Source: an uncultured Paracoccaceae bacterium (GTDB lineage Bacteria; Pseudomonadota; Alphaproteobacteria; Rhodobacterales; Rhodobacteraceae). From it: a stretch of DNA of 64,000 nt. The stretch's first letter is position 1. Every line of letters starts with the position of its first letter. The position numbers and the translations under genes are program-made. The stretch covers positions 558,001 through 622,000 of the forward strand of contig CANMYO010000002.1 in assembly GCA_947502145.1 (NCBI GenBank), read 5' to 3'. Below, piece after piece: positions 16,179 to 25,305 of the stretch. Under the pieces are notes generated by a model, which saw only the letters and a list, made by a program, of their open reading frames with translations, did no database searches and was not told the DNA's origin.

Positions 16179-18521
16179 CTGCGGTGTTGGCGTTCACTCT
16201 GGCTCGTCGCGGCTGCGGCGCTGCTGTATGCAACTGCGGCCTTGGCGCAGGTTGACGACAGCCAGTCGAATTCTCCTGCACGGGACACCATCGCGGAATC
16301 CTTGCCCGATTTTGAGGCTTGGGAACAAATGGCCGTTCATGCCGAAACGATTACGGAAAAGGGCGTTGCGAGCCTTTTCGGGCTGAACCGGCTGCGTGAA
16401 GAGCTTTTTGAGTGGCGCGAGACCTTTTCCGCTTTGCTGTCAGCGAACGCCGGACGGATCGAAACGCTTGATAACCAGATAGCGGCCCTAGGTCCGATAC
16501 CTGAGGATGGCGAGGAGGCCGCAGAGATCACCGCACGCCGCGACGTGCTGATGGCAAGCCGCCAGCGGCTTGCCACACCTGATGCACTTGTTGCAGAGGC
16601 GCATGCGCGCGCGACAGGTCTTCTGGGTGAAGTGGACGCGCAGATCAGGGCAAAGAGCAATAGACGCCTTCAGGAACGCGGCAGATCACCGCTGAACCCC
16701 ATCTATTGGGCTGATGCGATTTCTGAGCTTGGCAGCAGCATCGAACATATCACCGCCGACGCTGCAGCAGAGATCGTGGTGGACGCCGAGAGCGGTGCTC
16801 TTTTGCACGACATTCCCGGCGCGCTATTCTATTTCGGTGTCGCGGCTGTCCTTCTGCTGCGGGGCAGGATCTGGGCAGCGCAGCTGCAGGCTCATGCGCT
16901 CGATCGGACAGCGCGTGGCCGGGCGATTGTGTCGTTTGTACTTTCGTTGGGGCAAATCATCCTGCCTTTGGTGGGACTTTACGCGCTGATTGCCGGTCTG
17001 CAGTTGCTCGATATCTGGGCCAGCCGTGCTGACCCGTTACTAAGCGCCATTCGGATCGCCGGCACGGTCGTGATCGTCGCGCGGTGGCTGAATACAAAGC
17101 TTTTTCCACCCGGAGATGGCTATGGGCCGCTAAGCTATGCCCATGATGTGCGCGGCAAAATTCGCCGCAGTGGCATTCTGTTAAGCGTGGCGATCGCGGC
17201 GCTGGTATTGATCGAAGCTCTGCTCGCACTACGCGAAACTTCCTCGATCTCCGTGGCAGTAATCATGTTCCCGATGAATGTCCTTGCGGCCTGGGCCCTG
17301 TATCGTCTGGGTAACTTGTTGCGGCAGCCGCCGGTCGTGCAGCCAGGCTATACGGGCAGCGGTGGCACAGTACGTCGATTGGTTGGTCAGTTGACCATGT
17401 TTACGGCCGTTCTCACGCCGTTGCTTGCGGCCACGGGCTATGATGCGGCCTCGGATGCCTTGTTCACACCGGTCGTTTGGACGCTGGTGCTGTTCGGTGT
17501 CGCGCTGGTGCTGATGCGCCTGGTAAATGACATCTACGCCCCCAAGACATCTGATACCGAAGACGATACCGGTTCGCTTGTTCCTGTGCTTGTCGGCTTC
17601 TTTCTGTTCATCGCGTCGCTGCCCATCCTTGCGATTGCCTGGGGGGCAAGCCGCAGTGATCTGCGCGAGTTCTGGTCGCGGATAAGCGAAGGATTTGCTG
17701 TGGGTGAAACACGTATATCGCCCACAGATTTCTTTACATTCCTCCTCGTGTTTGTCGTCGGCTACCTCGTGACGCAGTTTGTCAAAACGACACTCCGGTC
17801 GTCAGTCATGCCACGCACCCGGCTTGATCTTGGCGGGCAGAATGCGGTTGTCGCAGGTGTCGGATATGTTGGCATATTCGTATCGGCAATGATCGCGATC
17901 ACATCGGCTGGAATAGACCTAACAAGCCTGGCATTTGTCGCAGGTGCGCTGTCGCTTGGCATTGGTTTCGGTCTGCAAAACATCGTGCAGAACTTTGTTT
18001 CGGGCATCATCCTATTGATCGAGCGCCCGATCGGAGAGGGCGACATGATCGAGGTTAACGGCCAGGTCGGCTTTGTCAAAACCATATCGGTTCGTTCAAC
18101 CCGGATCGAAACCTTTGATCGCACCGATGTCATCATTCCGAACGCTGATCTGGTCAGTGGGCAAGTCACCAACTGGACAAGGGGGAACCTTGCCGGCCGC
18201 CTGATCCTGTCAATTGGTGTCGCCTATGGCTCCGACGTTGAGGCGGTCAAAGAGATCCTGCTTGATGTCGCGGAAAAACATCCGATGGTGCTGCTTGATC
18301 CACCGCCGCAGGTGTTTTTCATGAACTTCGGCGCGAGCAGTCTCGACTTTGAAATCCGTGTGATCCTGCGGGACGTCAATTGGAAGATCGTGACACTGTC
18401 TGAAATGAACTTTGAAATTGACGCACGTTTTAAGGAAGCTGGGATTGAGGTCCCATTCCCACAGCAGGATGTCTGGCTTCGCAACGCCGATGGTGAGGCA
18501 ACAGAGGAGGCAAAGGAATAG
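16179..18521 (+). CDS. MscS-family mechanosensitive channel with DUF3772-type N-terminus
   Basis: This is a large small-conductance-type mechanosensitive channel of about 780 residues. The order is signal peptide, helical periplasmic domain (about residues 30-190, DUF3772-like), about ten transmembrane helices, and the conserved MscS core. That core contains GIGFGLQNIVQNFVSGIILL followed by IERPIGEGDMIEVNGQVGFV and the beta domain with TRIETFDRTDVIIPNADLVSGQVTNW. The first canonical in-frame start is TTG at 16242, which would cut off a good signal peptide (LWLVAAAALLYATAALAQ). The frame upstream has only a CTG at 16179, three bases after the cysK stop and preceded by GAGG. I therefore give the CTG as the likely start. 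TTG remains the alternative. Confidence 0.85.
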   Translation: MRCWRSLWLVAAAALLYATAALAQVDDSQSNSPARDTIAESLPDFEAWEQMAVHAETITEKGVASLFGLNRLREELFEWRETFSALLSANAGRIETLDNQIAALGPIPEDGEEAAEITARRDVLMASRQRLATPDALVAEAHARATGLLGEVDAQIRAKSNRRLQERGRSPLNPIYWADAISELGSSIEHITADAAAEIVVDAESGALLHDIPGALFYFGVAAVLLLRGRIWAAQLQAHALDRTARGRAIVSFVLSLGQIILPLVGLYALIAGLQLLDIWASRADPLLSAIRIAGTVVIVARWLNTKLFPPGDGYGPLSYAHDVRGKIRRSGILLSVAIAALVLIEALLALRETSSISVAVIMFPMNVLAAWALYRLGNLLRQPPVVQPGYTGSGGTVRRLVGQLTMFTAVLTPLLAATGYDAASDALFTPVVWTLVLFGVALVLMRLVNDIYAPKTSDTEDDTGSLVPVLVGFFLFIASLPILAIAWGASRSDLREFWSRISEGFAVGETRISPTDFFTFLLVFVVGYLVTQFVKTTLRSSVMPRTRLDLGGQNAVVAGVGYVGIFVSAMIAITSAGIDLTSLAFVAGALSLGIGFGLQNIVQNFVSGIILLIERPIGEGDMIEVNGQVGFVKTISVRSTRIETFDRTDVIIPNADLVSGQVTNWTRGNLAGRLILSIGVAYGSDVEAVKEILLDVAEKHPMVLLDPPPQVFFMNFGASSLDFEIRVILRDVNWKIVTLSEMNFEIDARFKEAGIEVPFPQQDVWLRNADGEATEEAKE

Positions 18522-19244
18522 ATGACCGAATTACTGTTTCGCGAAGATGCTTATCTCCGTGATGCCTCTGCACAGGTCCGGGCCATCACCTCGGAAGGGG
18601 GAATCATTCTGGACCGCAGTGTTTTTTACCCCACGTCCGGTGGACAGCCGGGCGATGCAGGCACTTTGGAATGGAGTGGTGGCGGCATTGAAATTGCAAC
18701 GGCCGTCAAGGGGCAGGGCGATGATGTCGTGTTGATCCCGGCAGAGCCCGCGGCTCTGCCCACTGTTGGTGCGCGTGTGCAGCAAGGCATAGCGTGGGAA
18801 CGGCGTCACCGGTTGATGCGTATGCATACCGCATTGCATCTTTTGTCGGTGGTGATTCCGCTGCCCGTCACGGGTGGGTCAATTGGTGCAGACAAAAGCC
18901 GCCTGGACTTTGATATGGAAACCGCGCCCGCGGACAAGGAAGCACTAAACGAAACGCTCAACAGGTTGATTGCCTGTCACTTTGCCGTGTCTGACGAATG
19001 GATTACGGACGCCGAACTTGATGCTAAGCCCGCGTTGGTCAAAACCATGTCGGTACAACCGCCGCGCGGCTCTGGTCGGATTAGATTGGTGCGGATCGGG
19101 GTTGGCGAAAATACTGCAGATTTGCAGCCCTGTGGCGGCACACATGTTGCCAATACCGACGAAATTGGCCGCGTGCGGATAGGCAAGATCGAAAAGAAGG
19201 GTCGTCAAAACCGCCGAGTCTATCTTCATCTTGAAGACAGCTGA
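18522..19244 (+). CDS. AlaX-like alanyl-tRNA editing protein
   Basis: This is a free-standing editing domain that hydrolyses mischarged Ser- or Gly-tRNA(Ala). The 240-residue protein has the N-terminal AlaX beta-barrel (DRSVFYPTSGGQPGDAGTL). Its zinc site is built from MHTALHLL (HxxxH, near residue 107) and CGGTHVANTDEIG (CxxxH, near residue 206). The aminoacylation domain of AlaRS is absent, as expected. The ATG at 18522 directly follows the stop of the channel gene, so the two are co-transcribed. alaS itself lies at the far end of this window. Confidence 0.88.
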   Translation: MTELLFREDAYLRDASAQVRAITSEGGIILDRSVFYPTSGGQPGDAGTLEWSGGGIEIATAVKGQGDDVVLIPAEPAALPTVGARVQQGIAWERRHRLMRMHTALHLLSVVIPLPVTGGSIGADKSRLDFDMETAPADKEALNETLNRLIACHFAVSDEWITDAELDAKPALVKTMSVQPPRGSGRIRLVRIGVGENTADLQPCGGTHVANTDEIGRVRIGKIEKKGRQNRRVYLHLEDS

Positions 19245-19272
19245 CGAATGGGGAAGAGGTGCGCAGCGACCG

Positions 19273-20412
19273 CTAGTTGCGGCGTTGGTCAAACAGGTCG
19301 CGCTCTGCTGATTCCGTCAGTTGCTGCTCTGATTCAGGTAGACCCTCGCGGGACAGCAAGATCGCCAGCGGACGTAACGTTGGAACATGGCTGCAAACGA
19401 CCAGCAGCATCACCATGATCGGGACTGACAGGAACATCCCCGGAATACCCCAAACGGCGCCCCAGAACGCCAGTGAAATGATGATGCCAAATGAAGACAA
19501 CCGCAATGCGCGCCCCATCAACATCGGGTCGATCACTGAGCCGGCTATGAATTGAATGATACCAGCCAATGTGAAAACGATGGCCGTCATTGTCGGATCA
19601 CCAAACTGCACATGCATGGCGAGGGCTACCAACGCAGTTGCAACGATTGAACCGATGTTGGGAATATAGTTCAGGACAAATGTCACAACCCCGATTGGCA
19701 CCGCGACATCAAGACCAAAGGAACTGGCGACGAGGAAGACCAGACCGCCTGTGATGGCGCTGATGAATGTTTTGACCAACAGGTAATAGTTTACCCGATG
19801 AATAATCGAGGCAATGATTTTGCCAACGCGCTCTGCGCGTACCGGATCACCAACAAAGTTGTGCAGTTTTGTGGAAAACCAAATCCGCTCCGCAAAAAGA
19901 AAACCCACAAACAGGATGACCAATACGGTTCCCTGCATCAGATTGCTGGCGTTGCCCGCGGCCGAGCGCAGGTAGCTTGAAAAGTCAACGGCCTGCACAG
20001 AATTCAGCACGGCAAGCTGGGTGTCTGCACCGAGCCAGGCAAACAGCGACGCGACGGCCTCAGGCACCCGTTCCGCATAGCCCAGCGTCGTCACTAGTAC
20101 CGTATTGACCTGGGACAGCAGGAAGGAAGTCAGCGTTAACAGGGCACCGGCGATCAAGAACACGGCGGCAATACTCGCAATCCAGTTCGGTATGCGGAAG
20201 GGGCCGACCCTTTGACGGGCAATGAAGTTGATGACGTCGGATGTCAGCGAAAACAGAATGATTGCTGTCGCAAGAGAAATCAGCAGGAACCGCGCCTGAA
20301 CCAGCAGGAATAGAACCACGGCAAATGCGATAACCAGGACCGCGCCCGCCTGTAGCCGCGCCAACTCAAATCGCGCGTCATGTTGCGGGGTTTTGGGAAC
20401 TTCGTGTTTCAT
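19273..20412 (-). CDS. AI-2E family transporter (PerM-like permease)
   Basis: This is a 379-residue membrane protein with about eight hydrophobic segments in the PerM/AI-2E arrangement. Two or three helices stand near the N-terminus, then a soluble region (QVNTVLVTTLGYAERVPEAV), then the conserved VPIGVVTFVLNYIPNIGSIVA and ALRLSSFGIIISLAFWGAVWG regions. The family exports diverse small molecules or ions. Despite the name, few members have been shown to carry autoinducer-2. It stands alone, convergent with the AlaX gene (28-base gap). Confidence 0.87.
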   Translation of the reverse strand: MKHEVPKTPQHDARFELARLQAGAVLVIAFAVVLFLLVQARFLLISLATAIILFSLTSDVINFIARQRVGPFRIPNWIASIAAVFLIAGALLTLTSFLLSQVNTVLVTTLGYAERVPEAVASLFAWLGADTQLAVLNSVQAVDFSSYLRSAAGNASNLMQGTVLVILFVGFLFAERIWFSTKLHNFVGDPVRAERVGKIIASIIHRVNYYLLVKTFISAITGGLVFLVASSFGLDVAVPIGVVTFVLNYIPNIGSIVATALVALAMHVQFGDPTMTAIVFTLAGIIQFIAGSVIDPMLMGRALRLSSFGIIISLAFWGAVWGIPGMFLSVPIMVMLLVVCSHVPTLRPLAILLSREGLPESEQQLTESAERDLFDQRRN

Positions 20413-20534
20413 CAGACACCGGAGACAGGACCCAACCGTTATGGGGCTGTTTTGTTAAGGATTCAATGCGAATGGCTGTGAACAGTCTGTGACCCCTTGC
20501 ACTGGCCAAACCAACTGGCTAAAGACCGCCCAAC

Positions 20535-20624
20535 GGAGCGGTGGCCGAGTGGTCGAAGGCGCACGCCTGGAAAGTGTGTAGGCGGGAGACCGTCTCCAGG
20601 GTTCGAATCCCTGTCGCTCCGCCA
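20535..20624 (+). tRNA. tRNA-Ser (anticodon GGA)
   Basis: The 90-base sequence folds as a class II tRNA with a seven-pair acceptor stem (GGAGCGG with TCGCTCC), an anticodon stem CACGC/GTGTG around the loop CTGGAAA, a long variable arm, and a T arm with GTTCGAATC. The CCA end is encoded. Anticodon GGA reads UCC and UCU. Confidence 0.97.
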
Positions 20625-20871
20625 GACCCCAGTCTTTCAGCCGCAATCTGCGATGCCTTGGCGATGGTCTTGCCAGGTGGATTCTTTGGCTGGTCGCTGG
20701 GTTGCATCTAACACTTCATCTGGTTCGTTTGCTCCGATTTTGCGTTGGAGTCATGCGTATTTCCACCGGACCGTTGCCACATGCGTTGTTGCCACTTGTC
20801 CGCCGCAATGTGCATGGTTTGTTTCCAATCGACTTTTCCGAAATCTGAGGGGCAAAAACAACAAAACGCTC

Positions 20872-20900
20872 TAGACGACCCGGATTCACGTTGCTATAGA
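20872..20900 (+). promoter_or_regulatory. Probable promoter of the tRNA-Asn gene
   Basis: TAGACG at 20872-20877 and TATAGA at 20895-20900 are separated by 17 bases and resemble sigma-70 -35 and -10 elements. The tRNA begins 12 bases downstream. The rest of 20625-20871 holds no gene that I can support. Confidence 0.45.
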
Positions 20901-20911
20901 CCCCGCAGTGT

Positions 20912-20986
20912 TCCGACGTAGCTCAGCGGTAGAGCAGTTGACTGTTAATCAATTGGTCGTAGGTTCGATCCCTACCGTCGGAGCCA
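20912..20986 (+). tRNA. tRNA-Asn (anticodon GTT)
   Basis: This is a 75-base cloverleaf with acceptor stem TCCGACG/CGTCGGA, D arm GCTCAGCGGTAGAGC, anticodon stem GTTGA/TCAAT around the loop CTGTTAA, T arm with GGTTCGATCC, and an encoded CCA. Anticodon GTT reads AAC and AAU. Confidence 0.97.
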
Positions 20987-21261
20987 ATTTTTCAAAAAAA
21001 ATTCAGCTACTTGTGACCGTTTCCGGACTGATCGCCTGACGTCTGGCGCACTGTCCGACGTCAGACGGGCGGTCTTGCTGTTGGATCAACCCATTCGGCA
21101 TGCAGGCAATCAGTTGGTTGAAGAAGTCTGCCCGCTCGCCGGCGTCGACAGTCGCAGGGTAGGCGGCGCGACCTATCCCGCAGGACGATCAAGACCAAGA
21201 TCGGATAGGTTTTTGGATTGTGGCGCTCCCCCATTGAGAAGGTTCACGTCTGTGGTTAGGG
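20987..21261. other. Intergenic stretch with a short start-less open frame
   Basis: No gene can be supported. On the minus strand an open frame of about 60 codons (stop at 21003-21005, open to about 21187) reads like ordinary protein, for example GRAAYPATVDAGERADFFNQ. It lacks a convincing start and ribosome binding site, so it may be a fragment of a lost gene downstream of the tRNA. Confidence 0.3.
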
Positions 21262-21513
21262 ATGACGCAAAAGGAGTATCTGCGACGAATTGTGCCATGG
21301 GACCATCGCCCGGCAGTGCTTACACGGGACGGCGCATTTGCAGTGCTCTCGCCAAATGGCGATTGGTTAAGTGTTGACTTCGACGACGTGGTGGACACAG
21401 GCGCAGCGCTGCAGGAATACTTTTGGCGCGACCGTTTCGAAACATACTTTGGCCCGCGCGACCTTTCCAAGCTGCCGATATCAAGCCCTGACGCACCACC
21501 TGAATCGGAATAG
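21262..21513 (+). CDS. Small hypothetical protein
   Basis: This is a possible 83-residue soluble acidic protein with no membrane segment or signal peptide and no recognised domain. It has a moderately protein-like composition (aromatic and charged residues evenly spread, e.g. YFWRDRFETYFGPRDLSKLP). The ATG follows TTAGGG, a weak ribosome binding site. It sits alone in a gene-poor stretch after tRNA-Asn. It may be a real small gene or a remnant. Confidence 0.45.
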   Translation: MTQKEYLRRIVPWDHRPAVLTRDGAFAVLSPNGDWLSVDFDDVVDTGAALQEYFWRDRFETYFGPRDLSKLPISSPDAPPESE

Positions 21514-21988
21514 AGCGTCCGCGCCTGCGCTGCTAACGCCTGCAGCTCTTTGAACGCACTTCAGACCGTATGCATTCAATGATCTCGCCTGTGCACAGGC
21601 ACCCAATCTGGCGGTGCTGAAAACGGCCGAGACCCATTTCGCACATTGGTCCTTACACAGAAGTTGCGGCCCGACATTAACCACCGGACATCGCCGAAAA
21701 TGACGTTTTATCCTTCATTCACAAGGCAGACTGAGCGGAACTGACCAACATTGACATAGACCTGCATTGCACGACCGTTGAAAGCGGGTGTCTTGATGAT
21801 CTGTGAACCGCCTGTTCCCACACCATGGCACTTATGGTTGGCATCTCGGCGGTGGCCGTCATCTTTCATTTTGGGTTCATGCATCGGATGTTGAAACTGC
21901 TGCCAAAGAATGTTGGGCTTGATCAACTGCGCGTCGGTTCGATCCAAGTTTCAAGTCCAACTACTTATATGCAGTTGAAAACGCAGAT
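21514..21988. other. Gene-poor region of about 475 bases
   Basis: No coding region, RNA gene or clear repeat can be supported here. Short open frames on both strands lack ribosome binding sites and resemble no known family. Together with the start-less frame at 21003-21187 it may be decayed sequence. Confidence 0.4.
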
Positions 21989-22879
21989 CTATTTGCGAGT
22001 GAACTGCGCATTTTCGTGCAGTTCGCCAAGTGGGCGTACGAGGTGACGACCTGTGAGGTCTATGAGATGCGCAAAGACATTGCGGGCCGCAGCCGCGCGT
22101 AAGTTTGGCGAAACGTCAATGTAGATCTCCGCGGTCAGTTCATCAATCGTTTTGGGCTGACTGTGAAGCGCTGTCATGATCATGTCGCTGCGCATTTGTC
22201 TGTGGGATATTAGCCATTTGAGACGGTCCGTGGGGTCGCCAATAAGTTCACCATGACCCGCGTGTAAGACACGGGCGTTCCGCGCCAAGAGGCGTTCGCA
22301 AGATGCCATGAAGTCGGTGAGGTCACCGTCCGGAGGAGAAACAAGCGAACTTGCCCAGCCCATCACCAGATCACCGGTAAAAACAATATCATCCCAGGCA
22401 AGGCAGATGTGGTTCCCCATATGGCCGGGGGTGTGGATCACTTCGAACTGCCACCCATCGCCCTCAATCAACGTGCCATCCGGAACGCAGACGTCAGGAG
22501 CGAAATCTGTGTCGACACCTTCACCGCCACCTGCAAAACCACGTGCCGCCAGATCTTTCATGACGCTGCTGCGCCCTGCTTCGCTTTTGCCAAAAGCCAC
22601 AACCGGCGCGTTAAGATCTGCCCCGATCTGTGGTGCAAGCGGCGCGTGATCAAGGTGACTGTGAGTGACGATGACATGGCTCACTGGTCGGCCAGCAATC
22701 GCCCGTTGCAGCGCGTCGCGGTGCTCTGTCAGAACGGGGCCGGGGTCGATGATCGCCAATGTTTCCTTGCCTACGATGTAACTGTTTGTACCCGAATATG
22801 TCATCGGTGAGGGATTTGGCGCACGGACTCGAAGCAGTCCGTCGTGAAGCTGGATCGCTTCGCCATGTTCGTTGGTCAT
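21989..22879 (-). CDS. MBL-fold metallo-hydrolase (LACTB2-like)
   Basis: This 296-residue enzyme belongs to the metallo-beta-lactamase superfamily. The metal-binding motif THSHLDHAP (HxHxDH, near residue 85) is followed by further ligands in HTPGHMGNHICL and the Asp of FTGDLVMG; a last His is in HAGHGELI. A C-terminal helical extension (RQMRSDMIMTALHSQPKTIDELTAEIY) is typical of the LACTB2-like/RNase-related branch. Its substrate could be a nucleic acid or a thioester. I chose the ATG at 22879 (MTNEHGEAI), which has GGAAAG upstream, over a longer start that would overlap the divergent kinase promoter. Confidence 0.87.
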   Translation of the reverse strand: MTNEHGEAIQLHDGLLRVRAPNPSPMTYSGTNSYIVGKETLAIIDPGPVLTEHRDALQRAIAGRPVSHVIVTHSHLDHAPLAPQIGADLNAPVVAFGKSEAGRSSVMKDLAARGFAGGGEGVDTDFAPDVCVPDGTLIEGDGWQFEVIHTPGHMGNHICLAWDDIVFTGDLVMGWASSLVSPPDGDLTDFMASCERLLARNARVLHAGHGELIGDPTDRLKWLISHRQMRSDMIMTALHSQPKTIDELTAEIYIDVSPNLRAAAARNVFAHLIDLTGRHLVRPLGELHENAQFTRK

Positions 22880-22921
22880 ATTCGCTTTCCCCGGATGACG
22901 CTGCCCGATATTGTCAGGTCT

Positions 22922-24232
22922 ATGGTCTTTAGTTGGCTCAAACAATACATGCCGCGCGGCCTTTATGGCCGGGCCCTGCTGATCCTGATCCTACCTGTTC
23001 TGACGCTTCAGTTGCTGGTCTCCGTCGTGTTTATTCAACGACATTTTGAGGGCGTCACCAGACAGATGACACAGGCGGTCACGATTGATCTCGCCTTTGT
23101 CGAAATGACCGCCAACACGGCCCCAAACCCGCGATCCGCGGTGGCTGCTGTCGCGATGCCGTTGGGGATGGATGTTGTCTGGCCCGACGCAATTCCCGCG
23201 ATTGGTGCGGATCAGCCCTGGACAGACTTCACCGGGTCAAATGTCCGCCGTTACCTGCGCCAGTACATGGATTCGATTTCCGAGGTCTCCCTCGCTGACC
23301 GCCGGCGCGTCACAGTTTGGTTTGAAACGGTAAACGGGCCCATGCAGGTCAGCTTTGATCGGAAAAGGGTGTCTGCGTCCAATCCCCACCAACTTTTGGT
23401 GATCATGGTGGTACTTGGCGCGGTCATGACAACAATTGCCTATTTTTTCTTGCGTAATCAATTGCGTCCTATCAAGCGGATGGCCGCCGCCGCAGCCGCA
23501 TATGGGAAGGGGCGGGTGACCGATTACAGCCCGTCCGGCGCTGTCGAAGTCAGAGCCGCCGGGATGGCCTTTCTTGATATGCGAAACCGGCTGGAGCGGC
23601 AGAGCCAATCGCGCACCATGATGTTGTCTGGAGTCAGCCACGATCTGCGCACGCCGCTAACGCGATTGCGACTGGGGCTTTCGATGCTTGATGAAAATGA
23701 GGCGGCCCCACTGATCGCCGATGTTGACGAAATGCAGCATCTGCTGGACGCTTTCCTTGATTTTGCACGGGACGATGCGGGCGATGATCTTGTGCCGACG
23801 GTACCACGTGAAATTGTGGAAACACTGGTCAGTGATGCCAAACGTATGCAACAGAAGATCACGTTCTCCGACATGACCGGCCCACAGGATCCAGTGCCAA
23901 TGCGCGCGCTCGCCGTGCGGAGGGCGCTTGTCAATCTTTTGGGGAATGCATTGCGATACGGGACGCAGGCACAAATCAGTCTGCAGGTAACGGACAGGGT
24001 AGTCAGATTTGTGGTCGAAGATGACGGGCCGGGCATCCCGGCGCATCGCCGTGATGAAGCGTTGCGCCCCTTCACCCGTCTCGACAAGTCCCGCAATCAG
24101 AACAGGGGGTCGGGTGTCGGATTGGGTCTGGCGATCGTGTCCGACATTGCCAGAAGCCATGGCGGCCTGCTGCGTTTGGCAGACAGCGAAACTTTGGGTG
24201 GCCTGCGCGCTGAGCTTGTCTTGCCAATATGA
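22922..24232 (+). CDS. EnvZ-like sensor histidine kinase
   Basis: This is a membrane sensor kinase of about 436 residues. An N-terminal helix (LLILILPVLTLQLLVSVVF), a periplasmic loop of about 130 residues and a second helix (LLVIMVVLGAVMTTIAYFFL) lead into a HAMP-like linker. The dimerisation domain carries the phospho-acceptor His in LSGVSHDLRTPLTRLRL. The ATPase domain has the N box NLLGNALRYG, G1 VEDDGPGIP and G2 GSGVGLGLAIVSD. I took the ATG at 22922 (MVFSWLKQYMPRGLYGR); two in-frame ATGs upstream would run into the divergent MBL gene. No response-regulator gene is adjacent in this window. Confidence 0.88.
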   Translation: MVFSWLKQYMPRGLYGRALLILILPVLTLQLLVSVVFIQRHFEGVTRQMTQAVTIDLAFVEMTANTAPNPRSAVAAVAMPLGMDVVWPDAIPAIGADQPWTDFTGSNVRRYLRQYMDSISEVSLADRRRVTVWFETVNGPMQVSFDRKRVSASNPHQLLVIMVVLGAVMTTIAYFFLRNQLRPIKRMAAAAAAYGKGRVTDYSPSGAVEVRAAGMAFLDMRNRLERQSQSRTMMLSGVSHDLRTPLTRLRLGLSMLDENEAAPLIADVDEMQHLLDAFLDFARDDAGDDLVPTVPREIVETLVSDAKRMQQKITFSDMTGPQDPVPMRALAVRRALVNLLGNALRYGTQAQISLQVTDRVVRFVVEDDGPGIPAHRRDEALRPFTRLDKSRNQNRGSGVGLGLAIVSDIARSHGGLLRLADSETLGGLRAELVLPI

Positions 24233-24245
24233 TGGAAGGATTGAT

Positions 24246-24335
24246 TGGCGGAGAGACAGGGATTCGAACCCTGGGTAGGCTTGCACCCACAACGGTTTTC
24301 GAGACCGCCCCGTTCGACCACTCCGGCACCTCTCC
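24246..24335 (-). tRNA. tRNA-Ser (anticodon CGA)
   Basis: Read on the minus strand, this is a 90-base class II tRNA with acceptor stem GGAGAGG/TCTCTCC, an anticodon loop CTCGAAA flanked by GCGGT/ACCGT, a long variable arm, a T arm with GTTCGAATCC, and an encoded CCA. The anticodon CGA reads UCG. It lies 13 bases after the kinase stop on the opposite strand. Confidence 0.97.
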
Positions 24336-24477
24336 GCGAAGGATCACGGGCGCGTTTAATCGGGTGAGGCGGGCGCTGCAAGCCCTGCATCTTCAAAATG
24401 CTGACAATCGCGTGGGTTCCCTTGGAAAACACATTTGGCGGGCTTATCACTAAACTAGGCCAGAAAAAGGACTGACA

Positions 24478-25305
24478 ATGTTGAACCGTATGATACTCGC
24501 CCCGATTGTGATTGCTGTCGCGGCAACCGCGAGCCAGGCGCAGCAGGCAGATCAGTCACAGGAATTGTTTGAAGTTCTTGAGCTACCGCAGATGATCCAG
24601 ATCATGCGGGAGGAAGGCCTTGGTTATGGCGAAGAAATTGGTCTGGACCTTTTTGCCGAGCGGATTTCGCCAAAGTGGGAAGACGCAGTGTCGCAAATCT
24701 ATGATGCTGACCGCATGCAAGCTGAAGTCTTTGCGCAGTTCAGGGCCTCGCTCGAAGGTGATGATATAGACTCGATGTTGGCCTTTTTTACGACAGAGCC
24801 CGGCCGCACGATCATCAGTCTCGAAGTGTCAGCCCGACGGGCTTTGCTGGATGAAGCCGTCGAGGAAGCCAGCAAGGAAGCATCAGCAATCGCAATCGAG
24901 GATGAAACAGAGCGATATGTTCAGGTCAAAACCTTTGTCGAGGCAAATGATCTGGTCGAGACCAATGTCGTTGGGGCAATGAATTCAAACTATGCTTTTT
25001 ACATGGGTCTGGTTGATGGCGGCGCAATGCCCCAAGACCTTACCGAAGAGCAGGTCCTGATTGATGTATGGTCACAAGAGCCCGAGATTCGGGTGAATAC
25101 GACTGAATGGGTCTATTCTTTCTTGATGATGGCCTACCAGCCGTTGTCAGACGAGGATTTGGAGGCTTACATCGCGTTTTCCAAGACGGAGGCAGGTCAG
25201 GACCTGAACGATGCAATGTTCGAGGCGTTTGACGGTGTTTTCGAGAATATCAGTCGGGCGCTTGGGCTTGCCTCTGCCGAGTTCATGACCCAACAGGATA
25301 TCTAG
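24478..25305 (+). CDS. DUF2059 domain protein, secreted
   Basis: This 275-residue protein has a signal peptide (cut near ATASQAQ, residue 21) and should be periplasmic. It is rich in Asp and Glu and mostly helical, with the DUF2059-type repeat MLAFFTTEPGRTIISLE near residues 99-115 and its echo DLEAYIAFSKTEAGQDLNDAMF near residue 225. The family role is unknown. AAAAAGGACTGACA upstream provides a ribosome binding site. The stop codon shares CTAG (25302-25305) with the stop of the convergent lipoprotein gene. Confidence 0.83.
   Translation: MLNRMILAPIVIAVAATASQAQQADQSQELFEVLELPQMIQIMREEGLGYGEEIGLDLFAERISPKWEDAVSQIYDADRMQAEVFAQFRASLEGDDIDSMLAFFTTEPGRTIISLEVSARRALLDEAVEEASKEASAIAIEDETERYVQVKTFVEANDLVETNVVGAMNSNYAFYMGLVDGGAMPQDLTEEQVLIDVWSQEPEIRVNTTEWVYSFLMMAYQPLSDEDLEAYIAFSKTEAGQDLNDAMFEAFDGVFENISRALGLASAEFMTQQDI

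Noticed and set aside
21708-22046. Frames at 21708-21947 (minus) and 21825-22046 (plus)
   Set aside because: Neither has a ribosome binding site or a recognisable domain, and the plus-strand one runs into the MBL gene in antisense.
20535-24335. tRNA genes as attachment sites of an integrated element
   Set aside because: No integrase gene, no repeat of a tRNA 3' end and no phage gene was found nearby.
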